DNA from: Rhexocercosporidium sp. MPI-PUGE-AT-0058
Taxonomy: Eukaryota > Ascomycota > Leotiomycetes > Helotiales
Assembly (NCBI GenBank): GCA_020746875.1
Contig: JAGTJL010000027.1
Span: 1-64,000, forward strand
Length of the DNA: 64,000 nucleotides
Reading direction: 5' to 3'
Part shown: positions 44,998 through 57,184 of the stretch, piece after piece
How the letters are laid out: each line of letters opens with the position of its first letter
Numbering within the stretch: position 1 is the first letter of the stretch
The notes under the pieces: model-generated
Told to the model about the DNA's origin: nothing
Seen by the model: only the letters and a program-made list of their open reading frames with translations
Databases searched by the model: none
Translations under genes and position numbers: made by a program

Positions 44998-45589
44998 ACT
45001 TCCGCCCGTTTCTTCCGTATCAACCCCCAAAAAGTGCTTTTCGTTCATCCGTTTCGGTGATGGTGGAGATAGTAATCATGTGCAAACAAGATAGAGATTC
45101 CCTTAGAGAAAGCATTTGGATTGAATTGGTTTGACGGCAAGCAGACCCTGTTATAGATTTGTCGTCACTGCACAGAAATACGGCTCTTTTGATTTGCTTG
45201 TCTTTTTCTTTTTTTATTCTTAGGTCCCGCGTTCGTTGCGGGACTTTGAATCTTCTTTTGATTTTGACATCAGAACGGCGTTTCGCGTTTATAGAATGGG
45301 GGATTGCTTGGGAAAGAAAGACAGAGAAAGTCGGAAAGAACGGAGAGTGTTTGTGGTGTTTTCGTAGAGTGATACGATGTGTATCGAATCGAATCGGAAT
45401 CGCATCATAATCTGCTGCGAATTTACCATACTATTTGCATCGTCTCTTGTGATTTTGCAATGCCGGGTTTCCTCAAGTCCTACCAGGGTCCTCAACCTCC
45501 TGCTGGCAATGGAACAAGTTCCAACCCAGTTACTATCCCCGATGTCCAGCCTCAACCCAACCCCCTAACCACAAATCCTAAAACCCTAG
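44998..45589. other. 3' region of eEF3; no gene
   Basis: Trailer of the eEF3 gene and intergenic sequence; a T-rich run lies near 45205-45220. Short frames have no motifs. Confidence 0.45.
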
Positions 45590-46181
45590 TTATAAGTTAG
45601 GACCAAGATACGGCGTATCCCTCAGATCCAATCCTCCTTCCTCACAACTCTTCAAACTCGCCTCCGCAACCCACTTCGTCCCGGTCTTCTCCCGAACCTG
45701 CTTCCACAACTCCTTGAAAGTCTCTCCATCATGCCAAAACAACGTCACCTTACTCTTTGCCGTCTCAACGCCCTTGACACCGGTCATCACCTGCCCAAGC
45801 TGAAACCCAAAAACAATAGCGTTCGCTTCCGGGTTACTTAGCTTCACATGCTCCATCAACGCAGCAAGTTGCGTATCCCACACCACTGATGCAACGCCTG
45901 CGAAATATACATAATATCCACCATCCCCTGCAAAGCCATCAAATCCGCATTCCGAGTCAAGATATCGCACTTAATAAACTTAGCATCGAATTTCTCGTGA
46001 TTCCGATACATGTCGAACCCAATACCCCAATGGCTGGCAATATCAACACCCTATGGAGCAGCCTACGTCGAGAAAGGTGGTGCCGTACTTGAGGCGTGAG
46101 AGGATGGTGGTGTAGCTGGCTTGGTGCGAGATTAGCAGCGTAGTAGACTGGCACTTCTAGATGCCGTTTAATGGAGTACAA
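45590..46181 (-). pseudogene. Broken class I SAM-dependent methyltransferase gene
   Basis: Pieces of a fungal small-molecule methyltransferase appear on the minus strand in three frames. The first is YTTILSRLKYGTTFLDVGCSIG, the motif I SAM-binding loop, near 46130-46065. The second is FDAKFIKCDILTRNADLMALQG with a motif around VDIMYISQALHQW. The third is the C-terminal half from 45970 (EANAIVFGFQLGQVMTGV, FKELWKQVREKTGTKWVAEAS, LDLRDTPYLGPNL). At least two frameshifts and a lost start make it a pseudogene. Related intact enzymes often sit in secondary-metabolite clusters, but no cluster genes are visible here. Confidence 0.6.
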
Positions 46182-46772
46182 ACCCAGTACATCACTTCAT
46201 CTTTCCAAGAATCCGGTGAAAGTCATCCATCCAAGCTGCTCTCTTGGCCAATCTTTCTTTCTGTCTTTCCCATTTTTGGGCGAGCGGCAGATCCATCAGT
46301 TGAAATGTGGCATGAAATTACCCATACTGGACTTATATTCCACTCCCCACCCTCGACCACGTTGGTTGATCTGCACCTCGCCATGATACATAAAGCTTCG
46401 AACAAATTCTCGACCTAGTAAGCTAAATACTTAAGTAAATCTAGTATGGCTCTTTACCATAAATTTTGATCTACAACTGCTGTATGTGAAGGGGCACAAC
46501 AAGATTGTTAGAAAAGGTGGAGGTTTTGAGGGAATATGAAACGTACATTTACACTTATTTTTCTTCAAATTCCGTGAATGCTGAGGCAAAATTTCAGCGT
46601 CATCGGAATCTGCTTAATTGTCAGCTCGCCTACGGGGGGCTTCCTAAATCCTTCCAGTCTTCATGCGAGCTAAGGAAGCTCGCCCCGCTAGCTGACGATT
46701 ACAATATTCTACCTTGTCAGACTTGTACTTTTGTTCCAGTATCTCCTACAATCTCATAATATCCCATCCCTC
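46182..46772. other. Intergenic, promoter of the sulfotransferase-like gene
   Basis: No gene seen; the end contains the leader of the gene at 46773. Confidence 0.45.
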
Positions 46773-47696
46773 ATGGACCGCCAGCCTCGAAAAGAAGATG
46801 CCGACCGAATCGGGAACTACGCCGTCATGCTTCTCTCAGACCAAAACATTGACCGACGGAAATGCCACCGCGTAGTCCCAATGGAAGTCCTCTCCCTAGG
46901 ATACTCTCGCACTGGAACAATGTGTAAGCAACTTTGAACAACCCTAAATTCCCTATGAAATCAAGCTTTCAGTTCCTCACACTCCTCAGCAATGCAGAAC
47001 GCCTTCCGCATCCTAGGCTACCCAAACCCCTACCACTTCTCCAGCGTTTACGGCAACATCCGCGACTGCGACATGTGGGTTGAAGCCCTACGTGCCAAAT
47101 ACGACAGTATAGGCACTCCTTTCAGCCGTGTCGAATTCGACCAACTCCTTGGTCACGTCGGAGCCGTCACCGATGCACCCTGCACCCTCTTCGCTAAAGA
47201 ACTCATCGAAGCCTACCCAGAAGCTAAGATCGTGCTCGTAGAACGCAATATTGAGAAATGGTACAAGAGCTGGGATAGTCTTGTTACGGGAGCGTTCAAT
47301 CCTGTCCTGAAGGTGTTGAGTATCACGGATCCGTGGTTCATAGGGAGGATCCAAGCGCTGGGTATGACGTGGATGCGAACGCAGGTTGGAGCGAAGGATT
47401 TGGATGAGGCGAGGAGGAATGCGAGGGATATGTATAGGGAGTATTATGCTGAGATCAGGAGGATTGCGCCGAAAGAGAGACTGCTGGAGTATGAGTTGGG
47501 GAGCGGATGGGAGCCGTTGTGTGAGTTTTTGGGGAAGCAAGTGCCGGAAGTGGAGTTTCCCCATGCGAATGAGTCGCAGTCTTTAAGTGTTATGTTTGAG
47601 GAGATGGGGAAGAAGGGCATGATGAACTCGTTGAGGAACATTGCTGTTGTTGGGGCGGCTGTAGCTGCTTTAGCCGCTTGGTGGGTTATGAAGTGA
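46773..47696 (+). CDS. Fungal P-loop sulfotransferase-family protein with C-terminal membrane anchor
   Basis: Exons 46773-46923 and 46990-47696 give 285 residues. The 66-nt intron splits the Ser codon of the P-loop-like motif SLGYSRTGTMSMQNAF (about residues 41-55), which in sulfotransferases holds the 5'-phosphosulfate of the donor PAPS. Further family landmarks are RVEFDQLLGHVGAVTDAPC, the strand EAYPEAKIVLVERN, the KWYKSW motif and FPHANE near the end. The last 19 residues (NIAVVGAAVAALAAWWVMK) form a hydrophobic helix, suggesting a tail anchor in the endoplasmic reticulum or another membrane. Acceptor substrate unknown. Confidence 0.88.
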
Positions 47697-48802
47697 TTTT
47701 ATTCTGATTATTCGGGAGAGGAATTAGGCGAATCGCGAAGTCAACAATGTCATTTTTTCAATATTTAGAACTCAATTTCATGACACATAGACGGCGTATG
47801 TGATTTAGTCTAACAGGTGAACTATTTCTATTTATATTAGTTTCGCGTACGGATCCTACAATAAACCACGATCCACGCCAACAATACCACAACACAACAC
47901 AAATCATCCAGCAAAATGACCAGTGAACGCGCAGACTACAAGCTCATAAACGAGGAGAAGAAGGCGAAACTCCGAGCGAAGAGAATGCAGCCAAAGTCGC
48001 TGTCAGTACAACTCCCCTCCTCCCTCCCCCTGGACCACCAGCACGCGTCATCTGTCGTCTTGTGTAGATTCTGCTTTGGAGTTTCAGCCTTGGGGAAAGT
48101 CCACATTCGTTTCGTTCATCCACCACATCCTACAACATGTCACAAAGGCACATCATTTTAAAGTCCCCGGTCCATTGGGTACATTGAATAGAACTTAATC
48201 ATCTTCATCATTGCGTGTTATGTATGAAGACAATCACTAAAATCCAACCAGCACCACCCAACCGCACCCCCCTCGTCTCCGGTCCCAGCGCGACTTTCCT
48301 AGTCGATCGAGAGCGTAATGACGTCTCGCAATTTGGCCTGATATGATGTGTATACACAAGTCTGATCTGAACTTGAATGGATGGAGATGCAAATGCGCTT
48401 CTTGGGAGAGCAAACAAAAGAATTTGGGTTGGAAATAGTTCAGGAGGCAACAACGGCTTTGTCGCAACTCGCAAGTGGATATTGTTTTGTAGAGAGGATG
48501 AAATGGAAGTCCAGAAATTGGTAGAAGATGATGCTACTAGATTGCGGCCCCAGGAGGAAAGAACGGTAGTGGTCACATCTCATTAACAAGGAAAGTTGGA
48601 CTCCGGAATGTGTGATTAAGGGTCTTTAGGTACTGGCATAATTTCAAAGGATAGAAAGATCGTTGCATTCTCTCTAACCCCAATATAGACTCGTCTATCA
48701 ACGCCACTGTAAATCTATCTCGTAAACCAATCATCAAATCGTTTCGGAATAGTTCCTCTTCCCTTGTCTTCACAATCGTTGCACGATTTCTCCACCACCA
48801 GC
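47697..48802. other. Intergenic with one doubtful small gene
   Basis: Between the sulfotransferase gene and the peroxiredoxin gene. Apart from the small candidate at 47916 no coding signal is seen. Confidence 0.4.
47916..48161 (+). CDS. Possible small basic protein
   Basis: An ATG in good context (AAAATGACC) opens a charged helix-like start (MTSERADYKLINEEKK, then AKLRAKRMQP). A GTCAGT donor at 48002 and a TAG acceptor at 48067 define a possible 66-nt intron that keeps the frame. With or without it the protein is 59-81 residues. I do not recognise it. Support is the start context and charged composition only. Confidence 0.3.
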   Translation: MTSERADYKLINEEKKAKLRAKRMQPKSLSVQLPSSLPLDHQHASSVVLCRFCFGVSALGKVHIRFVHPPHPTTCHKGTSF

Positions 48803-49611
48803 TCAAAGCTTTGCCAAAACAGCCTCAGCACTGCTAACGCTGACCTCCCGTCCAGGCTCCTTCTCGGCATACACAATCTTCCCATTATCGATAACCAGCG
48901 CATATCTGGCAGTACGCTCACCCATAGTCCAACCCAGCTTCTTAGAGAATGTAGCGTCAACATCAGATAGGAAGAGCTATTCGGACAAAGTGATTAGCAT
49001 TGTTTCTTACGAACCCCTCCCCATGAACGCAGTATCCGCTTCCACATCCAAGCTCTTTTAATCCTCCCCTCCTAAACTATCATCCAGCAGACCAGGAAAG
49101 GGACCAAAACGTACAATATCATCATTCTTAATTCCATTGGCTTTTCCCCACGCACTCATGACCCACGCATCGTTAAACGCAATTGTAGCCACGATATCAA
49201 CGCCCTTTGCCTTTAGTGCAGCGAGGTTCTCGATGTAGCCTGGGAGATGCTTCGCAGAGCAGCCGGGCGTGAAGGCGCCGGGGACGGAGAAGACGACGAC
49301 TTTCTTGTTGGCCCATTCTGGAGGTGGTTGGTCAGCTAGCAACTCAGTGTTCTTGTCTGTTTGTCTTTCGAGGTGCGGGGTAAATTTGTCAATTCTCACC
49401 GCAAGTGAAGCGGCATGGCTGCAGACAGGGCAGAAGGGAGAATTGGGAGGGTAGGGTATAGGTAAGCAAGGTGGCATGGTATACCTTTGCTCGCATCATA
49501 GGTGATGGGAATTCCACAAGCAGTGATCTCGCCGTTCTCTGGTGTGTACGGCACGTAGCTGAAGGTGACACCTACAGGGAGGGAATCGCCGAGCTTGAGT
49601 TCTGCTGCCAT
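48803..49611 (-). CDS. Peroxiredoxin (PMP20/AHP1/Asp f 3 type) with peroxisomal signal
   Basis: Exons 49485-49611, 49115-49317 and 48803-48976 on the minus strand give 167 residues, the usual length for the family. It reduces hydrogen and alkyl peroxides with thiols. The peroxidatic cysteine lies in [13 protein letters not shown] (Cys62). Further family marks are [21 protein letters not shown] and, across the second splice, NDDILFLSD, then [19 protein letters not shown]. It ends Ala-Lys-Leu, a type 1 peroxisomal targeting signal. Introns are 167 and 138 nt. An in-frame Met 33 bases upstream (49644) exists, but the Met at 49611 gives the family start [12 protein letters not shown]. No resolving cysteine was assigned. 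Confidence 0.93.
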
Positions 49612-50573
49612 TGTGATTAACTGCTGTGAGGTTTGTTGGATCAAGTGGAGCGATGTTTATGGGGTTCAAATGGTAGTCTGCGAGATAGACTTGAGGATTG
49701 TTTTTCTGGTTTGTCAGTGATGAGGTGTCGTTGAAGCTTCACGGTGAAGAAGACCCTGAAGCTTTATGTACCACGCTAATGGTGGGGTCAGGATCCCTTC
49801 CTCCCCCTCACTTCAACTTCGTTCCTGGCTACCACTTGACTGCCTTACAACATAACATTCTATTATGACACAATACAAGGCATTTCTCCAATCTACTTCC
49901 TATGCACGCCCTTCAAATCTCGATCTTAACAATTAGTCAACTCATATATACGACCTAGATTCTATTTCCCCTGTCAGCCCGCATCTGATAACAAATCCTT
50001 GGCTCGGAATAGCGTCATCGGCATTGGCTGCTGACTCAACTTCGAGATCTAGACTTTACTTCACAAACCGTGACCCCTTTCTTGACCTCACGTGGAGCCT
50101 CATCCTCCCAAGTACTTGGGGTCTATGAAGTCAAATCCCGAGGGATCCGGATCTCACATGGATCGAGAGAAAGTGATTCAAATACACCATACAGACTCGC
50201 TTCAAAGCCCATTGGACTCGGCTCAACGGCTTCTGCAGGTCGATTATATTCCGCTGACTACAGCTATCGTACCACGACCACTACCTGTCCCTAGCATAGA
50301 CACACCTTCAAAAAGCTTAAATAAACACTCTTCTCGCCATCTAACCTGACTCGAGAGATTGTGGAGAGCAGCTTGCTGCCGAGAATATATACCGATCTTC
50401 AATAAATACAAGATTTCAAGGGCAAGAAAAGAACTCCGCGGCTTGAACACAATCCGAGGGATAAAGTATACGTTTACTGATCGGGATATCATAAGTAGTC
50501 GCCTTTTGGATATATCGTCATATCAAGACTTACGTTGTTTAGTCTCATCTTGTTATAGCGAGGGCGTGATGAA
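49612..50573. other. Divergent promoter region, no gene
   Basis: Lies between the divergent peroxiredoxin and DUF1348 genes. Short frames only; nothing else seen. Confidence 0.45.
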
Positions 50574-51357
50574 GTGATGTTTGCATCCTCACGATATAAG
50601 ACGCCCTCGACCCTCCTCTCCATCTTGTCCTGCACGGCCAAGACAACATCTCCCATCAGATTCAAATTCCAGCAGCCACCGCTCTCCCTCCCACTATCCC
50701 TCATTAACACCACCACCGCGCCTTACCGCACCATGTCTACCTCCACTACCCCAACAACCAAACCCCCACTTCCGCCATTCACCCAAGCAACCGCCCTCCT
50801 CAAAGTCAAAGCCGCCCAAGACCTCTGGAACACGCGCGACCCGTCCCTCGTCAAGAATGGATACACGCCCGATTCCATCTGGCGCAACCGCGACACCTTC
50901 CTCCAGGGCACGGAGGAGATCGTGAAGTTCCTGACAGAGAAGTGGAGTGTGGAGAATGGGTACCGATTGAGGAAGGAGTTGTTTGCTTTTACAGACGACA
51001 AAGTGAGTTTAGGTTTTTATTTTATTATTTGGCTGTCTGCTGTCACGCGTAGAGTTTGAGATATTCTTGTTTTTGGATCTGTTTCAAGAAACTCGGAAGA
51101 TTGAGGTTGAGAGGGAGGACATGGCTGATGAGTGGGGTGATGTGATGTAGATCGCAGTGCAATTCTGGTACGAATGGCACGACGCCTCCTCCCAATGGTG
51201 GCGCACCTACGGTCTCGAAGACTGGACGTTCGCCGCTGACGGCCGCATGCGGAAGCGCCAGATGAGCGGGAATGATGTGAAGATCTCCGATGAGGAGAGG
51301 TGGTTCAAGGACGGCGTTGATGTGAATGAGGTTGAAATTTCGGAAAAGCATTGGTAG
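50574..51357 (+). CDS. DUF1348 (SnoaL/NTF2-like fold) protein
   Basis: Exons 50574-51002 and 51151-51357, 211 residues from the first Met. The DUF1348 core is clear: ALLKVKAAQDLWNTRDPSLV, then DSIWRNRDTFLQGTEEIVKFL, then YRLRKELFAFTDDK, and after the intron VQFWYEWHDASSQWWRTYG. Members are about 150-160 residues with a cone-shaped NTF2-like fold and no firm function. The Met at 50733 has a strong context (ACCATGT) and gives a family-length protein of 158 residues. The upstream Met adds about 53 residues rich in Arg, Ser and Thr without acidic residues, like a mitochondrial presequence. Both forms are possible. Confidence 0.86.
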
Positions 51358-53800
51358 ATGAAGAGCATGTTACTTGTGCTTGCTTAGGGAGAGGCTGGGT
51401 GTGGATAGAGTGGATGTGGTAATGATGATGGGGAAGAGGGAGATGGGTTTGAGGTAACGTTACCATACGTGTATGTTTCACAGGGGAAAGAGCTGAAAGA
51501 TAGGAGGGGATGAATGGTCTTCTTGCTTGTGTATATGGAGGTCTTGGCAAGAGTATTCTACATGACCAATCAAAACGGAAGCATGAAAAGTTGAAAACTC
51601 CCATTTGCAAAGCAATATGTACCTACCACCTAAGTATGTAGGTAGGTCGTTCAAGGAATCTCGGACATCTTGCTGTCTCTCCTCGCACGGCCGTTGCATT
51701 TCTGCTGCGTTCATTGCACTTGACCAGTCGTGCCATGTGAATTCCACGTGATGAAATCCCGATCGATCATCTCAGATTATCCTCATCGTAGCTTGTACGA
51801 TCAGTTGAAACTTAGGTAGATAGGAGATAGTAAGGTAAGTGAGTAGGGACGGAGAGAGGGATAGAAGGGGGATTGACGTACAGAGCTTCGAGAAGCAAAC
51901 GTCACGGGAGGGAAGGCACATGATCGAAAGTCTGGTGATACCTACCTACCTACTTAGCAGAACCGTATGAATTGGTAAGCTCTCCTAGACTTTGGAAGGT
52001 AGATCTAAGTTGACAACCTTCTTCGGGGTGTTGATGCTCGGTCGCTTACAGCCCATTGTTGTTGGGTGAATATCAGATAATGGAGCTCATGATATTACAT
52101 CAGGTACCTGCGTCGAAGCAAAAGCTCCATATCATTTCTAGAACATCACGCAGAAACGTTCTCCTCATCCCGGCGAGGAACATCGTTTCGCACGGTTCGT
52201 TCTGCTCGAAGTGAGAAAAAAGTCTGCAAGAACCCGCAGCGGATGTCTCCAACTCCAGGGGAAGAAGTGATCGTCGGGCCATGTCACCATCCCCAACACA
52301 CAGTCCAGATAGCTAGATTGGCTCTCGAGTAACATAATTATCTCATAGTCATAGCATGGTCTGTTTGTGGGATTTTGGAAGCGTTTTGTTTCGTTTCCAC
52401 CGTCCTGGGAGGAGTTTGTTTGGCTGGTTGATTGTAACCAAAAGCCTCCACACATCTCCCATATGCATGGCCACTCAGGACAGGCACGGGTCTGAGAGAG
52501 CTTCTTAACCAATGCGACTTGAATCTCTTAGCTCGGTGTATCGTAGCAAGCACAAGGCGATGGCCCGAATGCATGAGCCGGGGTATAGGTTCCGGGGAAG
52601 AAAGTAATGTGGTTCATGAACACGAGGGCTATCTCTCATTGAAAGGGTCCGTGGATGTACTGTACAGGCGCAAACAAATATACACATACCGTTTCCGAGA
52701 CATGTGAATTATGGAGAGCTTCATTTCCCATATGGAGCTGCAGAGAACGGGGCGCCGAACGGTTCCTGTCTAAGGCGTTCCTCGCATAGTGCAGGGCTGC
52801 TTCCATATAAGTAGGACGAACTTTGAGTCAATCGAGGCCGGTTCCCGGCCGCTAGAGACCTGACCCTATAGAGCCACGATGAAGATATTGAGGTATAGAA
52901 GGACGTCTGATACTATAGAAGCGGTTTAATGCAGGAGAACACAATGGTTTTGCAACGTTCGTGGACGCCACTGAGATCTTGAGATCTAGTCAAGTGACTG
53001 CCTTCATGTATGCGTAAGGTTTCGAAATGAGCTTCATATTTGTTCGCTTTTAATGTTCTTCCTTGACCATACGTTGACGATGTCTGTTACTGTTCAGTCG
53101 CCGATTCCAGCATCGCTGACCATATTCAAGCCTCCGGAGATTCTTGAACCCGGCGTCTATCTCGCGCGTGAGAGAACGCAACGGACCAGGCTGGCTGAGA
53201 TCAAATCAAAAGATTGTCCGTTCTATTACTCGTCCCAGCACTGCTGTGTACCCGTTGGACGTCTGGAAAGTGATACAAGATCTCTCACGAGCACAAGCTT
53301 GCCGGGTCTTGAACCCCTGGATGATCGTGGTTGTCATTCAAAGGGTGCATGCAGGGTGCATGTTGCACCTGAACGCCGGCCATCGAGTAGCAGCCAGATG
53401 TTGTAGCTACCCGGTTTTCGTGCTGCGCAGAGGTGCAAAAGCATGACCGCGGCCGGGTTTGGTGATTGTGTTCGTGAAGTGTAGAAGCCATGCAGCGCGG
53501 TGTCCTGATGGAAGTCAAGAGTCTTGGGTTGGAATCAATCTTCTCCTCTTTATCCCCCTTCCTACGAGGGTCTGAATCTGCAACTCTTTGGTGTTGATGT
53601 TTGGTTTATTTGTTGAGGGATCAAGCGAAGGTGAGGTCCTGAGGAGAGGAGAGCCAACCCACGCTAGCCTAATCCTAACTTATCGAGGCCAACTCGCCAA
53701 TCCACGTCCTCAAACATCTATCTTCTTTTTCTACAATCTCAGGATCGAGATCACAACTTCACCACTCTCTCAACCACTAATCAATGAACACATATCCGCA
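51358..53800. other. Long intergenic region, no convincing gene
   Basis: About 2.4 kb with normal composition. Short runs of a TAGG/CCTA repeat occur near 51620-51645 and 51940-51955. Frames such as 53053-53406 (plus) and 52165-52512 (minus) show no motif and no splice partners. The end holds the leader of the Rax1-like gene. Confidence 0.45.
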
Positions 53801-55518
53801 ATGCTTCCAATGAGGATCAAGCACACCAAAACCTCCCTCGCGGAGACCGAGGCCACCATGGACGTACAGCTTCCTGATAGACACAAAGAAGCTTCACGCC
53901 AATCAGCTTATGCTGCCAGCTTGGGTGCCGATCTGACCGCTAACAAGCAATATGATAAGATCTCGCTGTTGAATACCCTCAAGAACGTTCTCCTGTTCAG
54001 AAAACCCGGTTATACTCCTTCTCCTGCTGCTCTGAAGGACTTCCAAGATGAGATGGAGCGCAGATTGAAGCTGAAGAGCTCATCAGGTGGAGGCAATGGA
54101 GTTGGTCGAAGCGCGAACTGCTATAAAGTGATCTCGATTCATCCGAGCTCTATTCCTGAGGATATCTCCTTTGATAGGATGATGATTGGCGCTACCTTCC
54201 CAGTGAGTCTTCCTGCTTTCAATTGGTCATCTACTTGGGCCCCATACAGCTCTCTTTCAAGCGATCTCTGACTTTTATAGCCCATAAATATGACAGGCTT
54301 CAAAGCGTTCTTGACCAACATCGATTACAATGTCGAGAACTTGGATTTTCTTCTCTACATTCAACACTACACCAATCTCTTCGAAGCCGTCGCTGATGAG
54401 GAAAGAACGGCATTGAGCCCTCCATGGACCAAGGAGGATGAGGAAATCGCAAAGAAGGCAATCAACAACATCAACAAGTCTTCGCACAAGTCCACTCCCA
54501 GCGTTCCACTAGCCCAGCCAAACTTGCCAACTCCTCCCGGCTCATCTGGTGAAGAATCCTCCGTGAGCGACATGAAGTACGAGGAGCTCCAATCCACACC
54601 TCCCCAGACCGCAGATGGAACTAGACATGTATCAATGGGTAGAAGTATGTCTGATGCCGATATGGACGCCATTGCTCCTTTCGCTAGACTTGACAGTCTT
54701 TCTGTTCCTGTTGAAGGTCTCTCCCCTGATGACCCACCTGCAGGACCTGAACTACCAAGTAAGTACCCAACTCACAGCTTTCAACTTATCTAACATCCCC
54801 AGCTTCCGTCATGAATCTCTGGAAAGAGAGCCAACGCATCGCCAATGCTTTCATCCTCCCCAACGGTCCCAAACAACTCAACCTCTCCAGCCGCGAGCGA
54901 GAACTCGTCCTCTACGCCCTATCCCGCAATAACCATCCCTCGTCCTTCTCCGTCGCCCTCCGCGCAGCAGACCACGTTCTCCGCAGCGACAGCTACCCGA
55001 AATTCCTCCAGCTCGCTACCCCAAACATGAACCGCATCCGCCAGCAATTCGCCTACTCCATGGGCTACCTCTGCATCTTCCTCGGTGTCGTCTATGCAGG
55101 CGTTATGTCAATGAGCCGAGCACGCCGCGAATGGCGCCTCTTCGCCATCCCGCTCATCGTCCTAGGCGTCGCCACCCTCTACGCTGCGCGTCGCGGTATG
55201 TGTCTCGTTCTCCACAGTCTCGGCCACTACCAAGTCAAGCCATGGGAAGTCTACGATCCTGAACACGCCGAGCGCGCACATGCCAACCCGGAAGTCTTCC
55301 TAGGTGGTAAGTACAACAGCGAGAGTAGGGATTGGGTTCAGCGCTACAATCGGCGATATGCCATGCGTAAGATATTTGATAAGGAAGCACCTGTTGTCGA
55401 ACCTCGTATCAGAGATGCGCAGAATGTCATTTTTGGTCAGGGTTTGTTTACTGGCTTCTTGGCGAGCTTGGTTGTCATGGCTGTTTTCATGTCGTTGCCA
55501 CCTGCGAACGACTTCTAG
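53801..55518 (+). CDS. rax1: RGS-domain membrane protein, Rax1-like
   Basis: Exons 53801-54202, 54281-54758 and 54803-55518 give 531 residues; introns are 78 and 44 nt. The N-terminal half is an RGS-type fold: ISFDRMMIGATFP, then TGFKAFLTNIDYNVENLDFLLY, then later LWKESQRIANAFILPNGPKQLN and ADHVLRSDSYPKFLQLA. It is broken by a Ser/Pro-rich linker (about 190-300). Three hydrophobic helices follow (YLCIFLGVVYAGVM, AIPLIVLGVATLYAA, GLFTGFLASLVVMAVFMSL). This layout matches Rax1, a membrane protein needed for bipolar budding in yeast and linked to polarity and G-protein signalling in filamentous fungi. Starts at 53810 or 53858 are alternatives. Confidence 0.87.
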
Positions 55519-57184
55519 ACTGGTACAGCTGAACTCTCCATCAGCGAGCAGTGCCAATACTGCAAGAGTGATCTACAAAGTGCTCATAAATTCATACTTT
55601 CCGAAGTTGCGAAGTATCGGGATGGAGATTGCGATTTGATAATTTTCCTGCTGCTTTTCCTTCCCTTTGCCTCTCACATTGGGTTACATCCAGAACTGAA
55701 TCTGGATCTTCTAGAATGGCGGAGGAGGATCTCTGATGCAACTTTACTGCAGCGGCGGATGTCTGAAATGCTTATACCCCTGTACTTAGCAAAGTGTTTT
55801 TCTGTCTGGAATAGTTGGCTTTTGTTGCGTTGTTTTGTTTTGATTTGAATTTCTCGCTTCGTTTTAACTTTATTCCCTTGACAGGGAATCGGTGGGAATG
55901 GATGACATGAATGCAAGAATCGAGATTGCAGTTTGTTGCTGAACTGATTAGACATGGTGAATGAAAATGGAAATTGAATCATTCATTACACCTTTGACTT
56001 TTGCGAGAAGTGATATTAAGAGGATTTAAGTATGCATTGTTTTGCACGCATCAAATCTTCGGATTCTAAACAGCATTTCCCCCAAAACACCACTCGATTC
56101 AACGTAATTGTCTTATAAACTGCCATAAGTTAATTCAAAAATTCCCCTAATGAGAGAAAAGCGTCTGCCAGACGCCCAGAGTGGATGGAGGATACGTTTA
56201 CCTTGAACCGAGATTTGTGACCTTCAGCGCTACAATTTTTTTTTTTTTTTTTTCCTCTGATATTATTTCACTGATAACAATTAATCTTCGGCTTATTTCT
56301 AAAGCGAATCGCGCCCATCACAGCCTTCGCAGGAGTCGCTCCTCTCCTCAGCCATCGCCTACCATAGCATGACCACCGACCCACTAACAGTCAATGGACA
56401 CAACCCCCACCCCCTTCCTACTTTTGGAGTTGTTACAACCAGATTTTGTGTTTGATGACTTAGCATCAAAGCCTGAAGCTGTGGCTGGCAATCCAGAACG
56501 TTTGACCATTGATCTGAATCTGTGTGCAACAAAGCTGCGAATAGATCGTCGAAAAATCATGAAATTTTGCAAATTGACTGGTGGAAACAAAAAACATCAA
56601 GCTTGACTTACTCCCACAAACTAACTTAGGATCGTTCTTATATAGTGACCAAAGTACAGCCAGGCAGTCACTCAAAATGGGCATGCAAAAGATTTCAACT
56701 TATAGATTTCAATCGTATATTCTGTCTTTGCAAATAATCGTAATTATTTCAAAAAAAAAGCATTGTTGTCAACTCATTCTTTCAATGTCGCTTCAAGTTA
56801 GTGGGCGGACCTCGGATATCCAGTGAGAAGATCTTCAACATGTTTACTCTGCTCGAATTCACCTTTGCCGTATTCACCAGACACAACCTCAACGGTCTCT
56901 CCAGTGATACAAATGGGATATCAGGCAGAAATCGACCTAACGATATCACCCTTGGAGGACTCGAGCTGGTTTTCTTTCTTTTCTCTCGAGCAGAGAAATA
57001 ATCACCACAACACGACCTTGGTCGATTGCTTCTCTCGCAGTTGACTAACAACCAGTCTTGCATAGTTACTAGAAGATCTGCATTGCTTACCTAGTACGTG
57101 CTTTTCTCTTCTCTTCTTTTGTACAGCTCCATCTATGAGAATCATTTCCTGATGTTGAAGTTGTGACAGACTCGATCTGAAAGC
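55519..57184. other. Intergenic, no gene seen
   Basis: Contains a run of about 18 T near 56237-56254 and otherwise short frames without motifs. The end holds the leader of the 2EXR gene. Confidence 0.45.

Noticed and set aside
45555..45600. CCCTAA-like words suggesting telomeric repeats
   Set aside because: Only single scattered occurrences without tandem array; the region is flanked by ordinary genes on both sides.
53053..53446. Overlapping plus-strand frames of 100-117 codons
   Set aside because: Two competing frames, no recognisable domain, no splice signals linking them to neighbours.
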